Source of the DNA: Corynebacterium otitidis ATCC 51513
GTDB lineage: Bacteria > Actinomycetota > Actinomycetes > Mycobacteriales > Mycobacteriaceae
Direction of reading: 5' to 3'
Length of the DNA: 64,000 nucleotides
Assembly: GCF_000296405.1 (NCBI RefSeq)
Contig: NZ_JH815194.1
Location: 317,619-381,618 of the forward strand
The position numbers and the translations under genes are program-made. Positions 11,976 to 22,372 of the stretch are shown here, piece by piece. The notes under the pieces are model-generated. The model did not search any database. It had not been told where the DNA came from and saw nothing but the letters and a program-made list of their open reading frames with translations. Numbering within the stretch: position 1 is the stretch's first letter; the number at the start of each line of letters is the position of its first letter.

Positions 11976-13352
11976 ATGTCACGTCCGCTGCGCGTCGCGG
12001 TGATCGGCTCGGGCCCGGCCGGCATCTACGCGTCCGATCTCCTGGTCAAGGCCGACCAGGAGGTGTCCATCGACCTGTTCGAGAAGATGCCGGCCCCCTT
12101 CGGCCTCATCCGCTACGGCGTCGCGCCCGACCACCCGCGCATTAAGGGCATCGTCAAGTCGCTGCACCGCGTCCTCGAGCAGGACGACATTAGGCTGCTC
12201 GCCAACATCGAGATCGGCCGCGACGTCACCGTCGAGGAGCTGCGCGACTTCTACGACGCGATCGTCTTCGCCACCGGCGCGACCGGAGACCGCAACTTAA
12301 ACATCCCGGGCGCCGACCTGCCCGAGTCCTACGGCGCGGGCCAGTTCGTGGGCTTCTACGACGGCAACCCGAACTTCACCCGCGACTGGAACCTCACGGC
12401 GAACAAGATCGCCGTCATCGGCGTCGGCAACGTCGGCCTCGACATCTCCCGGGTGCTCGCGAAGACCGCGGACGAGCTCCACACCACGGAGATCCCCGAC
12501 AACGTCTACGAGGGGCTCCACGAGAGCGCCGCGAGCGAGGTGCACATCTTCGGCCGGCGCGGCCCGGCGCAGGCGAAGTTCACCCCGATGGAGCTCAAGG
12601 AGCTCGACCACTCGGAGAACATCGAGGTCATCGTCGACCCCGAGGACATCGACTACGACGAGGCCTCCGAGGAGGCCAGGCGCGCCTCGAAGTCGCAGGA
12701 CCTCGTGTGCCAGACGCTCGAGGGCTACGCCATGCGCGAGCCGAAGGACGCGCCGCACAAGATCTACATCCACCTCTTCGAGGCCCCGGTCGAGATCCTC
12801 GAGAAGGACGGCCACGTCTCGGGCCTGGTCACCGAGCGCCAGGAGCTCGACGGCGAGGGCGGGATCCGCCCGACCGGGAAGCAGACGACGTGGGACGTCC
12901 AGGCCGTCTACCGGGCGGTGGGCTACCGCTCCGACCCGGTCAACGGCGTGCCCTTCGACGAGAAGAAGAACGTCATCCCCAACGACGGCGGCCACGTGCT
13001 CGACGGCCCCGAGGGCGAGCAGGTCGCGGGCCTGTACGCGACCGGCTGGATCAAGCGCGGCCCGGTTGGGCTCATCGGCAACACGAAGTCCGACGCGAAG
13101 GAGACCATCGGGATGCTCCTCGAGGACTACGATGCCGGCCGGCTCGCCGAGCCCGCCCACCCCGAGCCCGAGGCGATCACCAAGTTCCTCGAGGACCGCA
13201 AGATCGCGGTGGCCACGTGGGAGGGCTGGCACCGGCTCGACGCCGCGGAGCGCGCCCGCGGCGAGGAGGAGGGCCGCGAGCGCAAGAAGCTCGTCGAGTG
13301 GGAGGACATGATCGCCTACTCCGGCCCGCAGGACCCCAGCAAGGAGTCCTAG
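11976..13352 (+). CDS. fprA: Ferredoxin/adrenodoxin-type NADP+ reductase
   Basis: Flavoprotein of 458 residues that passes electrons between NADPH and ferredoxins. It carries the FAD dinucleotide fold GSGPAG at residues 9-14, the conserved FEKMPAPFGLIRYGVAPDH segment, a second dinucleotide fold GVGNVGLD near 149 for NADP, and the C-terminal GPVGLIGNTKSDAKET motif typical of the adrenodoxin-reductase/FprA group. It is a plausible electron donor for the ferredoxin-dependent sulfite reductase at 53841, because the reductase gene often found beside that operon is absent here. The C-terminal 60 residues are highly charged. Confidence 0.92.
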   Translation: MSRPLRVAVIGSGPAGIYASDLLVKADQEVSIDLFEKMPAPFGLIRYGVAPDHPRIKGIVKSLHRVLEQDDIRLLANIEIGRDVTVEELRDFYDAIVFATGATGDRNLNIPGADLPESYGAGQFVGFYDGNPNFTRDWNLTANKIAVIGVGNVGLDISRVLAKTADELHTTEIPDNVYEGLHESAASEVHIFGRRGPAQAKFTPMELKELDHSENIEVIVDPEDIDYDEASEEARRASKSQDLVCQTLEGYAMREPKDAPHKIYIHLFEAPVEILEKDGHVSGLVTERQELDGEGGIRPTGKQTTWDVQAVYRAVGYRSDPVNGVPFDEKKNVIPNDGGHVLDGPEGEQVAGLYATGWIKRGPVGLIGNTKSDAKETIGMLLEDYDAGRLAEPAHPEPEAITKFLEDRKIAVATWEGWHRLDAAERARGEEEGRERKKLVEWEDMIAYSGPQDPSKES

Positions 13353-13391
13353 CGGCGGAGGCCGCTTAGGCCCCGTAGATAGATAGAGCAT

Positions 13392-13431
13392 CCGCCCGCC
13401 CCGGTTCGCCGGCGGCGGGCGGGCGTTTTAT
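13392..13431 (+). terminator. Terminator after the ferredoxin reductase gene
   Basis: A 9-bp GC stem (13392-13400 with 13414-13422) is followed by GCGTTTTATT. It sits between two convergent genes and overlaps the purT stop codon. Confidence 0.7.
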
Positions 13432-14678
13432 TCGGCGGCCGGCTCCGGCTCGGCCGGGGCGGGGGCGGGCCCGTCGGCCTCGATGACGATGCGCTCGGCG
13501 CAGCGCTGCGCCCGGTCGAGCGCCTCGTCGCAGTCCTCCGCGGTCGCCAGAGTCATGCCCATGCGGCGCCCGACCCTGGCGGGCGACTTCCCGAAGAGCT
13601 CGAGGGTGGACTCCGGCACGGCGAGCGCCTCGGCGAGCCCGTCGAAGGTCACCGACTCGGCGTCCACGGGGCTGGTCACCATCGACGCCGCCCCGGGGGA
13701 AACGAGCGTCGTGTCGATCGGCAGGCCCAGGATCGCGCGGGCGTGCAGGTCGAACTGGCTGAAGCGCTGCGAGCACAGCGTCACCAGGCCCGTGTCGTGG
13801 GGGCGGGGATACACCTCCGAGAAGTACACGTCGTCCCCGGAGACGAACAGCCGCACGCTCAACACGCCGCGCCCGCCGAGCTCGGTGGCGACCCGGGCCG
13901 CCACCGAGTGGGCGTTTTCTAAGGCCCGCTCGCTCATCGCCATCGGCTGCCAGCAGTCGATGCGCTCGCCGGAGTAGTAGTGGTGGCCCACCGGCTCGCA
14001 GAACCACGTCGCGAGCTGCCTCGTTGCCGGGTCGAGGGAGCGCACGACGAGCATGGTGACCTCGTAGTCGAAGTCGACGATCCGCTCGACGACGATGCGC
14101 GGCGCGGCGACCCCGGCGGTGAGGCTGCGCCACGCGCCGTCGGCCTCGTCTTGCGAGGAGATGACGACGTGGCCGCGCGCGCCCGGGCCCGCGTAGGTGG
14201 GCTTCGCGATGCAGGGGAAGCCGATCTCCTCGATCGCGGCGTCGAACTCCTCGCGCTCGGAGACGAAGTTGTAGGCCGTGGTCGGCAGGCCGAGCCGCTC
14301 GTCGGCGAGCCTGCGGATCGTCTCGCGGTTGACGCACAGCTTCGTGGCCTTCGCGCTCGGCACGACCACGGCGACGTCCTCCGCCTCGACGGCCTCGAGC
14401 ACGTCGGTGGCGACGGACTCGATCTCCGGGACGATGAAGTCCGGCCGCACCGCGGCGATGAGGCCGTTGATGCGCTCCGGGTTGTTGACGTCCAAGACGT
14501 GGGCGACCTGGGCGACCTGCTGGGCGGGGGCGGTCTCGTCGCGATCGACGGAGTGGACCTCGACGCCGAGCCGGTGCAGCGAGATCGCCAGCTCCTTGCT
14601 GAGCTCCCCGGCGCCGAGCAGCATGACGCGCGTGGCCCCCGGGCTCAGCGGGGTTCCGATGGTCTCCGGAATGAACAT
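13428..14678 (-). CDS. purT: Formate-dependent GAR transformylase PurT
   Basis: ATP-grasp enzyme of purine synthesis that forms formyl-GAR from GAR, formate and ATP, bypassing the folate-dependent PurN. The 416-residue protein shows the VMLLGAGELSKELAISLHRL opening, the CVNRETIRRLADE and FPCIAKPTYAGPGARGH parts of the ATP-grasp fold, and FVSGDDVYFSEVYPRPHDTG with metal-binding residues. The ATG at 14678 is chosen over the one at 14687 because TAGGAT on the minus strand ends seven bases before it. The frame stays open further upstream, but that part overlaps purA and resembles no known protein. It follows purA on the same strand. Confidence 0.93.
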   Translation of the reverse strand: MFIPETIGTPLSPGATRVMLLGAGELSKELAISLHRLGVEVHSVDRDETAPAQQVAQVAHVLDVNNPERINGLIAAVRPDFIVPEIESVATDVLEAVEAEDVAVVVPSAKATKLCVNRETIRRLADERLGLPTTAYNFVSEREEFDAAIEEIGFPCIAKPTYAGPGARGHVVISSQDEADGAWRSLTAGVAAPRIVVERIVDFDYEVTMLVVRSLDPATRQLATWFCEPVGHHYYSGERIDCWQPMAMSERALENAHSVAARVATELGGRGVLSVRLFVSGDDVYFSEVYPRPHDTGLVTLCSQRFSQFDLHARAILGLPIDTTLVSPGAASMVTSPVDAESVTFDGLAEALAVPESTLELFGKSPARVGRRMGMTLATAEDCDEALDRAQRCAERIVIEADGPAPAPAEPEPAAE

Positions 14679-14685
14679 GGCGACC

Positions 14686-14691
14686 ATCCTA
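14686..14691 (-). promoter_or_regulatory. -10 hexamer for purT
   Basis: TAGGAT on the minus strand, with seven bases to the ATG at 14678. The same bases can be read as a weak Shine-Dalgarno, so leaderless and leadered models both place the start here. Confidence 0.4.
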
Positions 14692-14740
14692 GCCGCGGGC
14701 CCGCGGCCCGCCCGCCCCGCGAGTGGTACCCGGGGAGGGG

Positions 14741-16033
<1,293 letters not shown>

Positions 16034-16186
16034 GGGTGTCTTACCTACCTCGCGCTCCCGATCGACTGAAGTTGTGCGTATGAAGAGAGTCCGCCAGCCG
16101 CCGGGCGGCGGGCCAGGAAGGGAGTCTACTATCCCCGCCGCCCGCCCGCCGGGGGAGCGCCTGGTCTCGCGGCCCGGGCGGGCGGG

Positions 16187-16192
16187 TAGCAT
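16187..16192 (+). promoter_or_regulatory. -10 hexamer for the gene at 16201
   Basis: TAGCAT lies eight bases before the ATG at 16201, with no Shine-Dalgarno between, suggesting a leaderless or nearly leaderless message. Confidence 0.4.
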
Positions 16193-16200
16193 GCGGCGCC

Positions 16201-17172
16201 ATGAGCGTGCTCGTCATCCGCTGCGGGCCTCAGGCCCGCGAGCGCGCGGGCGAGGCCGCCCTCGCCGGCGCCGGCGCCGGCCCGGCCCCGATCGTCCACG
16301 ACGCCGCCGAGGCGCCCACCCGCCGGGAGCTCAAGCCCCTCGACGAGGAGGCGAAGAGGGTCCTGCCCGAGGACCCCACGCCGTCGCTCGCCGAGATCGC
16401 GAAAAGCCCCAACGTCTCCCACCTCGGGGCGCCCCGGCCCTCCCCGCAGCGCCCCGCCGAGCCGCTGAGGGTGGTCGTCGTCGGCGAGGATAAGGGCCTC
16501 GGCGCGGTGCTCACCCGCGCGATGCGCGGCGATTACCTCTTCGCCGAGGTCGCCTACGTGCCCCTCGATGACTCCTCCCCCGCCGCGACGAACCTCGGGC
16601 TCGGCCGCGCCGGCGACCCGCTCGCCTTCGCGCTGAACGCGCCCGCGCGGCCCACGCCGCTCGCGCGCACCGACCAGGGGCTCGCCGTGGCGGGCTCCGC
16701 GAGCGTCGAGCGCGACGGCGGCGGCGAGTTCCTCGGCGAGGTCGTCGTCGACGACGAGACGATCCTCTACCGCGGCGGGGACGACGATGACGCCCCGCGC
16801 CCGCTCTTCGGGCGCTACGGGGTCAGGCTCGTGCCCATGCTCGACGCCCCGGGGCTCGCCGCGGCGGCGCTCGCCACGCCGAGCGCCCCACCCGAGAGCG
16901 GGCGGCGCCCCGGCTGGTGGCGCCGGCGGTTGGGAAGGCTCGACGCGGCGACGCTGTATCGGCTGTGGTCCAACGCCGTCACCCGCCCGCTCGTGGCGGG
17001 CGCCCCGCAGCCGGCCGGCCTCACCGCACCTGGCAGCGTCGCGACCGGCCGGGCGGTGCAGTGCGGCGGGCGCGACATGCGCGTCGTCGTCGACGGGGTG
17101 CCCGCCCGCCGGCCGGTGAACCGGGCGACGTTCTACCGGCACCTGCGCGACGCGCAGCTCGTGCGGCCCTAG
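16201..17172 (+). CDS. Hypothetical protein, no recognised domain
   Basis: A 323-residue protein with no membrane segment, signal peptide or catalytic motif I recognise. The first 95 residues are Ala/Pro/Glu-rich and likely flexible. A folded part then begins with [20 protein letters not shown], resembling a Rossmann-like beta strand and loop, and ends with a basic Trp/Arg segment and [18 protein letters not shown]. It sits between purA and the FUSC gene; similar hypothetical genes occupy this place in other corynebacteria as far as I recall. Coding is supported by codon-position GC bias and by the well-placed -10. Confidence 0.72.
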   Translation: MSVLVIRCGPQARERAGEAALAGAGAGPAPIVHDAAEAPTRRELKPLDEEAKRVLPEDPTPSLAEIAKSPNVSHLGAPRPSPQRPAEPLRVVVVGEDKGLGAVLTRAMRGDYLFAEVAYVPLDDSSPAATNLGLGRAGDPLAFALNAPARPTPLARTDQGLAVAGSASVERDGGGEFLGEVVVDDETILYRGGDDDDAPRPLFGRYGVRLVPMLDAPGLAAAALATPSAPPESGRRPGWWRRRLGRLDAATLYRLWSNAVTRPLVAGAPQPAGLTAPGSVATGRAVQCGGRDMRVVVDGVPARRPVNRATFYRHLRDAQLVRP

Positions 17173-17188
17173 CGCCGCGCACCAAGGA

Positions 17189-17221
17189 AGCCCCGCTCCG
17201 GCCGGTCGCCGGCGCGGGGCT
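17189..17221. terminator. Hairpin between convergent genes
   Basis: AGCCCCGC (17189-17196) pairs with GCGGGGCT (17214-17221), with a smaller CCGG/CCGG stem inside the loop. There is no T-run, so it may be a weak two-way terminator. Confidence 0.45.
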
Positions 17222-17254
17222 CGGTGGTGTGTGACGGGTCTGTGGGCGCGTCTT

Positions 17255-18529
17255 CTAGCGCTCGGCCCCGCGGTAGGTGTCGCCGGCGTCGCCGGGCTGC
17301 TGCCGGGCGTCGGTCTCCTCGGGGGCTGGGGGCTGCTCGTCGGTGGTGGGCTCGTGGGGGCCCTGCCACACCTCGGGGTGGAAGGCCGGGTGCTTCGAGG
17401 TGGGCACGAGCACCGCGAGCGAGCTCTCCCTAGACATGCCGCAGGCCTGGAGGAGATCGACGATGATCGAGCGGGACTGCGCGAGGATCACCGCCGCGGA
17501 GAGCACCCCGCCGTCGGCGATGTGGTTGCCCGCCCTCGAGCCGAGCTGGCGCAGCTTGTTGACGAGGATGGGGATCTCCGCGGCCTCGGCCTTGTGGGGC
17601 TTGCGGCTATAGAGCTCGGAGAGCTCGAGCGTGATGTCGGAGAGCTCCTCGATGATGTCGATCTGTTCCTCGGAGACCGAGTCCTTATCGGAGGTGAGGA
17701 TCACCGCGCGGCGGGCGAGCACGCGGGTGTTGCGGATGACGTTGTCCACCGGGACGAGCAGCCGCTCAAGCGTGCGCACCCGGGAGCGCGAGCCCCACAT
17801 GAACGGGGAGATGCGGCTCGACTCGCGGCCGGACTTGCCGGCGTCGAGCATGCGGTTGATGTCGTTCTGGGTGCCGCGCACCGCGGCGAGCGCCCGCTCG
17901 AGGGTCTCGACGTCGCGCTCTTTGAGAGCGACGGACACGTCGTGGAGCACCGAGGAGGCGATGCCGAGCACCTTGGAGACCTCCTGGCGGCCCGCGGTGA
18001 GCGGGTTGTTGGGCAGCGCCCCGATGGTGATGAGCCCGACGGTGCAGCCGACGATCGCGTCGATGACGCGGGAGGGCCCGGAGACCGACTGGGAGACCAT
18101 CGCGTCGGCCTGGCTCGCGGCGGCGATGAGGATCCCGCCGATGGCCATCTGGTTGCTCACCAGCGCGGACTTCGAGATGAGCGAGGCGAGCAGCAACGTG
18201 ACCAGGACGGTGAGACCCATCTGCACGAGCCCGGAGCCGAGCAGCGGCACGGCGAACTCGGCGACCGCGACGCCTAGGATGCACCCGGTCGCGAGCTCCA
18301 CGGCGCGCGGCATGCGGTCCCCGCCGGACACGCCGAGCACGATCATCGCGGAGATCGGCGCGAAGAAGGGCATGGGGTGCCCGAAGACCTCGTGGGCGAC
18401 CCCGAAGGACACCGAGGTCGCCACGACCGCCTGGAGGATGAAGGGCAGCCTCTTGCGCAGGCGCTTGAGGCGGGCGATGAGCGAACGGTCCACGGCCTTG
18501 AGGCGGTCAAGGGTGGAGATTCTTTCCAT
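17255..18529 (-). CDS. FUSC-family inner membrane protein
   Basis: A 424-residue protein of the FUSC / aromatic-acid-exporter type. The N-terminal half has a basic start followed by several hydrophobic helices between about residues 30 and 170 (FGHPMPFFAPISAMIVLGVS is typical of the family). The C-terminal half is a long cytoplasmic helical domain ending in an acidic, Pro- and Gln-rich tail. Transport is implied by the family; no substrate can be named. TATGGT on the minus strand lies seven bases before the ATG at 18529, which decides between it and an in-frame ATG at 18541. It ends facing the hypothetical gene at 16201. Confidence 0.82.
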   Translation of the reverse strand: MERISTLDRLKAVDRSLIARLKRLRKRLPFILQAVVATSVSFGVAHEVFGHPMPFFAPISAMIVLGVSGGDRMPRAVELATGCILGVAVAEFAVPLLGSGLVQMGLTVLVTLLLASLISKSALVSNQMAIGGILIAAASQADAMVSQSVSGPSRVIDAIVGCTVGLITIGALPNNPLTAGRQEVSKVLGIASSVLHDVSVALKERDVETLERALAAVRGTQNDINRMLDAGKSGRESSRISPFMWGSRSRVRTLERLLVPVDNVIRNTRVLARRAVILTSDKDSVSEEQIDIIEELSDITLELSELYSRKPHKAEAAEIPILVNKLRQLGSRAGNHIADGGVLSAAVILAQSRSIIVDLLQACGMSRESSLAVLVPTSKHPAFHPEVWQGPHEPTTDEQPPAPEETDARQQPGDAGDTYRGAER

Positions 18530-18536
18530 GGCAGCC

Positions 18537-18542
18537 ACCATA
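18537..18542 (-). promoter_or_regulatory. -10 hexamer for the FUSC gene
   Basis: TATGGT on the minus strand, seven bases upstream of the ATG at 18529. It overlaps the alternative upstream ATG, arguing against that start. Confidence 0.4.
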
Positions 18543-18557
18543 GCGCCCGCGCGGGCG

Positions 18558-19595
18558 CTAGCTGCGGCCGAGCGAGGTGCCCGCCGAGTGGAGGTCCTCG
18601 CAGGCCTCGACGACGCGCTGCGACATCGACTCCTCGGCCTTCTTGAGATAGGAGCGCGGGTCGTAGACCTTCTTGTTGCCGACCTCCCCGTCGATCTTGA
18701 GGACGCCGTCGAAGTTGGCGAACATGTGGCCCGCGATCGGGCGGGTGAACGCGTACTGGGTATCCGTGTCGACGTTCATCTTCACCACGCCGAAGGAGAG
18801 GGCCTGCTCGATCTTCTCCTTCTCGGAGCCGGAGCCGCCGTGGAACACGAAGTCGAAGGGCTTCTCGTCGCCGCTTAGGCCCAGCTTCTTGCGGGCGACC
18901 TCCTGGCCCTCGCCGAGGACCTCCGGGCGGAGCTTGACGTTGCCGGGCTTGTAGACGCCGTGGACGTTGCCGAACGTCGCGGCGAGCAGGTAGCGGCCGT
19001 GCTCGCCGGTGCCGAGCGCGTCGATGGTCTTCTCGAAGTCCTCGGGCGTGGTGTAGAGGTTGTCGCCGGCCTTCGCCTGGACGCCGTCCTCCTCGCCGCC
19101 GACGACGCCGATCTCCGCCTCGAGGATGGTGTTCGCGGCCTTCGCGCGCGGCAGGAGGTCCTTGGCGATCTCGAGGTTCTCGTCGATGGGGATCGCCGAG
19201 CCGTCCCACATGTGCGACTGGAACAGCGGGTCCTCGCCGGCGTCGACGCGCTTCTGGCTGATCGCGAGAAGCGGCCGGACGAACTCGTCCAAGACCTCCT
19301 TCTGGCAGTGGTCCGTGTGCAGCGCGACGTTGACGCCGTAGTTCTTCGCGGCCTCGTGCGCGAACGCGGCGAGCGCGACCGCGCCGGCGACCTTGTCCTT
19401 GACCGCCAGTCCCGAGCCGAACTGGGAGCCGCCCGTGGAGAACTGGATGATCCCGTCCGAGCCCGCCTCGGCGAAGCCCTTGAGGGCCGCGTTGATGGTC
19501 TCCGAGGAGGTGCAGTTGATCGCCGGGTACGCGAAGCCCTCCTGCTTCGCGTGGTCGAGCATGTCGTTGTACACCTGCGGGGTCGCGATCGGCAT
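18558..19595 (-). CDS. fba: Class II fructose-bisphosphate aldolase
   Basis: Zn2+-dependent aldolase of glycolysis and gluconeogenesis. The 345-residue length and motifs fit the long class IIA type: AINCTSSETINAALKGFAE near the N-terminus, the zinc-ligand segment ALHTDHCQKE near residue 110, FHGGSGSEKEKIEQAL with the second histidine, and FNVDTD-type phosphate binding seen here as MNVDTDTQYAF. AAAGGAG precedes the ATG by nine bases, so this one is a leadered transcript. In C. glutamicum this gene is called fda. Confidence 0.97.
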   Translation of the reverse strand: MPIATPQVYNDMLDHAKQEGFAYPAINCTSSETINAALKGFAEAGSDGIIQFSTGGSQFGSGLAVKDKVAGAVALAAFAHEAAKNYGVNVALHTDHCQKEVLDEFVRPLLAISQKRVDAGEDPLFQSHMWDGSAIPIDENLEIAKDLLPRAKAANTILEAEIGVVGGEEDGVQAKAGDNLYTTPEDFEKTIDALGTGEHGRYLLAATFGNVHGVYKPGNVKLRPEVLGEGQEVARKKLGLSGDEKPFDFVFHGGSGSEKEKIEQALSFGVVKMNVDTDTQYAFTRPIAGHMFANFDGVLKIDGEVGNKKVYDPRSYLKKAEESMSQRVVEACEDLHSAGTSLGRS

Positions 19596-19719
19596 GGCCG
19601 CAATACTCCTTTGCTTCCGGGTGGGTGTGAGCGGCCCGGCCGGGGTGCGGGCGCGCCGCGCGCCCCGGCGGGTCTTCCGGAAACGATTATGCCAACTCGC
19701 GGCCCCAGGGTGGGGAGGC

Positions 19720-20952
19720 TCAGGCGGGCGAGGGCTCCTGGCTTGCCGCCCACGCTTCGACGCGGGCGGCCGCCTCGAGCAGCAGCCAGCCGGAAAGCTG
19801 GATCGACAGGTCGCGCTCGGTGATGCGGATCATGCCCGCGGACTCGGCGATCGAGCGGGGGCCCAGCCCGAAGTTGTGGGGTAGGCGGGCGTCCTCCGTC
19901 CAGTCGGAAGGGAACACCGGCAGCCCGTCGACCTCGAGGCGGTGGCTCCACACCGACTCCGCGGAGCGGCGCACGAGCTTCGCTGCGAGCTGCTTCGCGG
20001 AGCGGTTCGCCGGGTTGTCGGCGGGCAGCCGCACCGCCGCGTCCGCGAGGTAGCGCGCAAGTATCCCCTTGAACAGCCCGCCGTCGCCTTCGCCGGTCTC
20101 CCAGTCGATGACGCCGGTGGCGTCGGCCATCTCGGCGGAGATCGCGTGCACCAGGGAGCGCGCCGTGGTGATGTAGGGCATCGACTCGTCGGCGCGCTCC
20201 GCGTCGGCGTACCCGCGGATCCGCCGGTCCCTGGCGAAGCCGGCCTTCTCCCGCAGCGCGAGGGTGATCTCCACGCACGCGCCCAGCGTGGTGCCCTGGT
20301 TGGAGGGGTGCACCCCCTTGGCGAGCTCGCTGCCGTGCATGTTGCGGCGCAGCCCGTCCATGATGAGCCCGTCGTCGTTGCGCAGCCGGTCGATGATCCA
20401 GTCGGTGATCAGCCGCGCCTCGTCGAGCCGCCCGGTGCGCGCGAGCATGATCGCCGCGGGCCCATTGGCCGGCACGTTGTAGTACGTCTGCCCGGCGCGC
20501 CACGGCAGCGCCCCGGCGAGCTCGTCGATGCCGCCGGCGACGTCCTCGCGCAGCGCTTCGAGCCCGCGTCGGTGGGGCTTGACGTGCTCGGCGGCGCGGC
20601 CCAGCGCGAGCGCGAGCCACGCCTTGTCGTCGTAGTCGCGCAGCGTGGTCAGCGGCCGGATGTGGCGCGTCCGCACGCCGCGGATCGTCTCGCGGATGCG
20701 GCGCCGCCTGGCGGCGGTGCCGCGGCGCTCGTAGGCGTCGACGACGCAGTCGAGGTAGTGGGCCTGCCACCAGCAGTGCCAGCGGAGGAAGAGCAGCTCC
20801 TTGAGGTTCGCGGGCCACGCCACCACAGCGAGGTTGGTGCGCGGCAGGCCCCACAGCTTGCGCGCGTGCCGGTCAGTGACCGCGGCCTCCGCGAGGTCGG
20901 CCCGGTGCGACCACTTCTCATCCACGATTGCCTGGTTCTTTCTTCTCCCCAT
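19720..20952 (-). CDS. Glycoside hydrolase family 76-like protein
   Basis: A 410-residue alpha-helical protein resembling GH76 alpha-1,6-mannanase-type proteins. The adjacent acidic pair expected at the active site is visible in TLRDYDDKAWLALALGRA, and the repeated helical hairpins with Trp/Tyr (FLRWHCWWQAHYLDC; YYNVPANGPAAIMLART) match the (alpha/alpha) barrel. There is no signal peptide or membrane segment, so it appears cytoplasmic, although corynebacterial mannans lie in the envelope; activity is therefore uncertain. A homologue occupies the same neighbourhood in mycobacteria. The start is doubtful: a GTG at 20925 (V10) has AGG five bases upstream, while the ATG at 20952 gives a basic N-terminus. 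Confidence 0.75.
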   Translation of the reverse strand: MGRRKNQAIVDEKWSHRADLAEAAVTDRHARKLWGLPRTNLAVVAWPANLKELLFLRWHCWWQAHYLDCVVDAYERRGTAARRRRIRETIRGVRTRHIRPLTTLRDYDDKAWLALALGRAAEHVKPHRRGLEALREDVAGGIDELAGALPWRAGQTYYNVPANGPAAIMLARTGRLDEARLITDWIIDRLRNDDGLIMDGLRRNMHGSELAKGVHPSNQGTTLGACVEITLALREKAGFARDRRIRGYADAERADESMPYITTARSLVHAISAEMADATGVIDWETGEGDGGLFKGILARYLADAAVRLPADNPANRSAKQLAAKLVRRSAESVWSHRLEVDGLPVFPSDWTEDARLPHNFGLGPRSIAESAGMIRITERDLSIQLSGWLLLEAAARVEAWAASQEPSPA

Positions 20953-21030
20953 CGACGACGGCGGCGCCCGGCCCGCCCGGCGCCGCGCGGGCGTCGGGGG
21001 CCGGCCCGTGGGGCGATTGTAGTCGAGCGG

Positions 21031-21696
21031 CTACCAGGCGCGGCCCAAATCGGCGTGCTGCCTGATCCAGGCGTGCATGGCGATGCCGCCGGCGACGCCG
21101 ACGTTGATGGAGCGCGTCGAGCCGAACTGCGCGATCGAGCAGGTCATCGACGCGGCTTTTGCGGCCTCGTCGGTGATGCCGGGGCCCTCCTGGCCGACGA
21201 TAAGCAGGCAGCGCCGGGGCAGATCCGCGGTCTCTAGGGGAATCGAGCCGGGCGTGTTGTCGAGCGCGACGATCGTCAGGTCCTCGGCGCGCGCGTAGGC
21301 GGCGAGCTCGGCGATCGTGTCGTGGTGGCGCAGGTGCTGGTAGCGGTCGGTGACCATCGCGCCGCGCCGGTTCCAGCGGCGCCGCCCGACGATGTGGACG
21401 GTGTCAACGGCGAACGCGTTGGCGGTGCGCACGATCGTGCCGATGTTGCCGTCGTTGGAAAAGTTCTCGATCGCGACGTGCAGGTCGTGGCGGCGGGAAT
21501 CGATGTCGGCGCGGATCGCCTCGCGGGTGAGGTAGCGGTAGGCGTCGACGACGTTGCGGCGGTCGCCGTTGTTGAGGAGCTCCGGGTCGAAGCGCGGGTC
21601 GCTCGGCGCCGGCTCGCCGGGGTGCTCCTCGGCCCAGGGGCCCACGCCGTGGCGGCCCTCGCCCCACTCGGTGGGCCCCGGGGCGGGGTCAGTCAA
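21031..21696 (-). CDS. TrmH/SpoU-family RNA 2'-O-methyltransferase
   Basis: SAM-dependent RNA ribose methyltransferase of the SPOUT superfamily (221 residues). All three motifs are present: IENFSNDGNIGTIVRTANAF (motif 1, with Asn and Arg), LLIVGQEGPGI (motif 2) and IAQFGSTRSINVGVAGGIAM (motif 3). An N-terminal extension of about 60 residues is charged and probably flexible. The start overlaps the end of pyrE by eight bases, so it is co-transcribed with it. Whether it acts on tRNA or rRNA cannot be decided from sequence. Confidence 0.9.
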   Translation of the reverse strand: MTDPAPGPTEWGEGRHGVGPWAEEHPGEPAPSDPRFDPELLNNGDRRNVVDAYRYLTREAIRADIDSRRHDLHVAIENFSNDGNIGTIVRTANAFAVDTVHIVGRRRWNRRGAMVTDRYQHLRHHDTIAELAAYARAEDLTIVALDNTPGSIPLETADLPRRCLLIVGQEGPGITDEAAKAASMTCSIAQFGSTRSINVGVAGGIAMHAWIRQHADLGRAW

Positions 21697-22243
21697 GCCC
21701 TAAGTCCCCGAGCCCGAGCAGCGAGCGGTACTCCAGCCCGGCGTCGGCGATCGCCTCGGCGGCGCCGGTGTTGCGGTCGACGACGGTCGCCACGCCGACG
21801 ACGGTGGCGCCCGCCTCGCGCAGCGCCTCGACCGCGGTGAGCGGCGAGTTGCCGGTCGTGGTGGTGTCCTCGACGGCGAGCACGCGGCGCCCGGCGACGT
21901 CGGGGCCCTCGACGCGGCGCTGCATGCCGTGCTTCTTGGCCGCCTTGCGCACGACGAACGCGTCGATCGGGCGGCCCGGCGCGTGGAGGATGGAGGTGCC
22001 CACCGGGTCGGCGCCGAGGGTGAGGCCGCCGGCGGCGTCGTAGTCCCAGTCGGCGGTGAGCTCGCGCAACAGCTCCCCGACGAGCGGGGCGGCCTCGTGG
22101 TGGAGGGTGATGCGCCGCAGGTCGACGTAGTAGTCCGCGGTCCTGCCGGAGGAGAGGGTCACCTCCCCGCGCACGACGGCCAGCTCCTTGACGAAGCCCG
22201 CCAGCCGGTCGAGCTTGTCCGCGTTCACCTCGGGGAGAGCCAC
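21689..22243 (-). CDS. pyrE: Orotate phosphoribosyltransferase
   Basis: Forms orotidine 5'-phosphate from orotate and PRPP in pyrimidine synthesis. The 184-residue protein has the PRPP-binding loop RRVLAVEDTTTTGNSPLTAV near residues 120-139, LSSGRTADYYVDLRR at the N-terminus and RKAAKKHG with the catalytic Lys. It starts at a GTG preceded by AAGGTGGG; no better ATG is in frame. Downstream, the RNA methyltransferase overlaps it by eight bases. Confidence 0.95.
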   Translation of the reverse strand: MALPEVNADKLDRLAGFVKELAVVRGEVTLSSGRTADYYVDLRRITLHHEAAPLVGELLRELTADWDYDAAGGLTLGADPVGTSILHAPGRPIDAFVVRKAAKKHGMQRRVEGPDVAGRRVLAVEDTTTTGNSPLTAVEALREAGATVVGVATVVDRNTGAAEAIADAGLEYRSLLGLGDLGLD

Positions 22244-22372
22244 CCCGCATCACCCACCTTGCGTGCCGGGCCGCGGCGGCATCGCCGCGGCGGTGTTGTC
22301 GTGTCGTTCGTTCCCCGCCAGCCTAGCGCGGCCGGGCGCGCCCGCCGGAGCGGCGCCACGGGACCCCGGGCG

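Noticed and set aside
11795-12025. Minus-strand frame upstream of the ferredoxin reductase gene
   Set aside because: It overlaps the reductase start and its promoter, is Arg/Pro-rich and resembles no protein.
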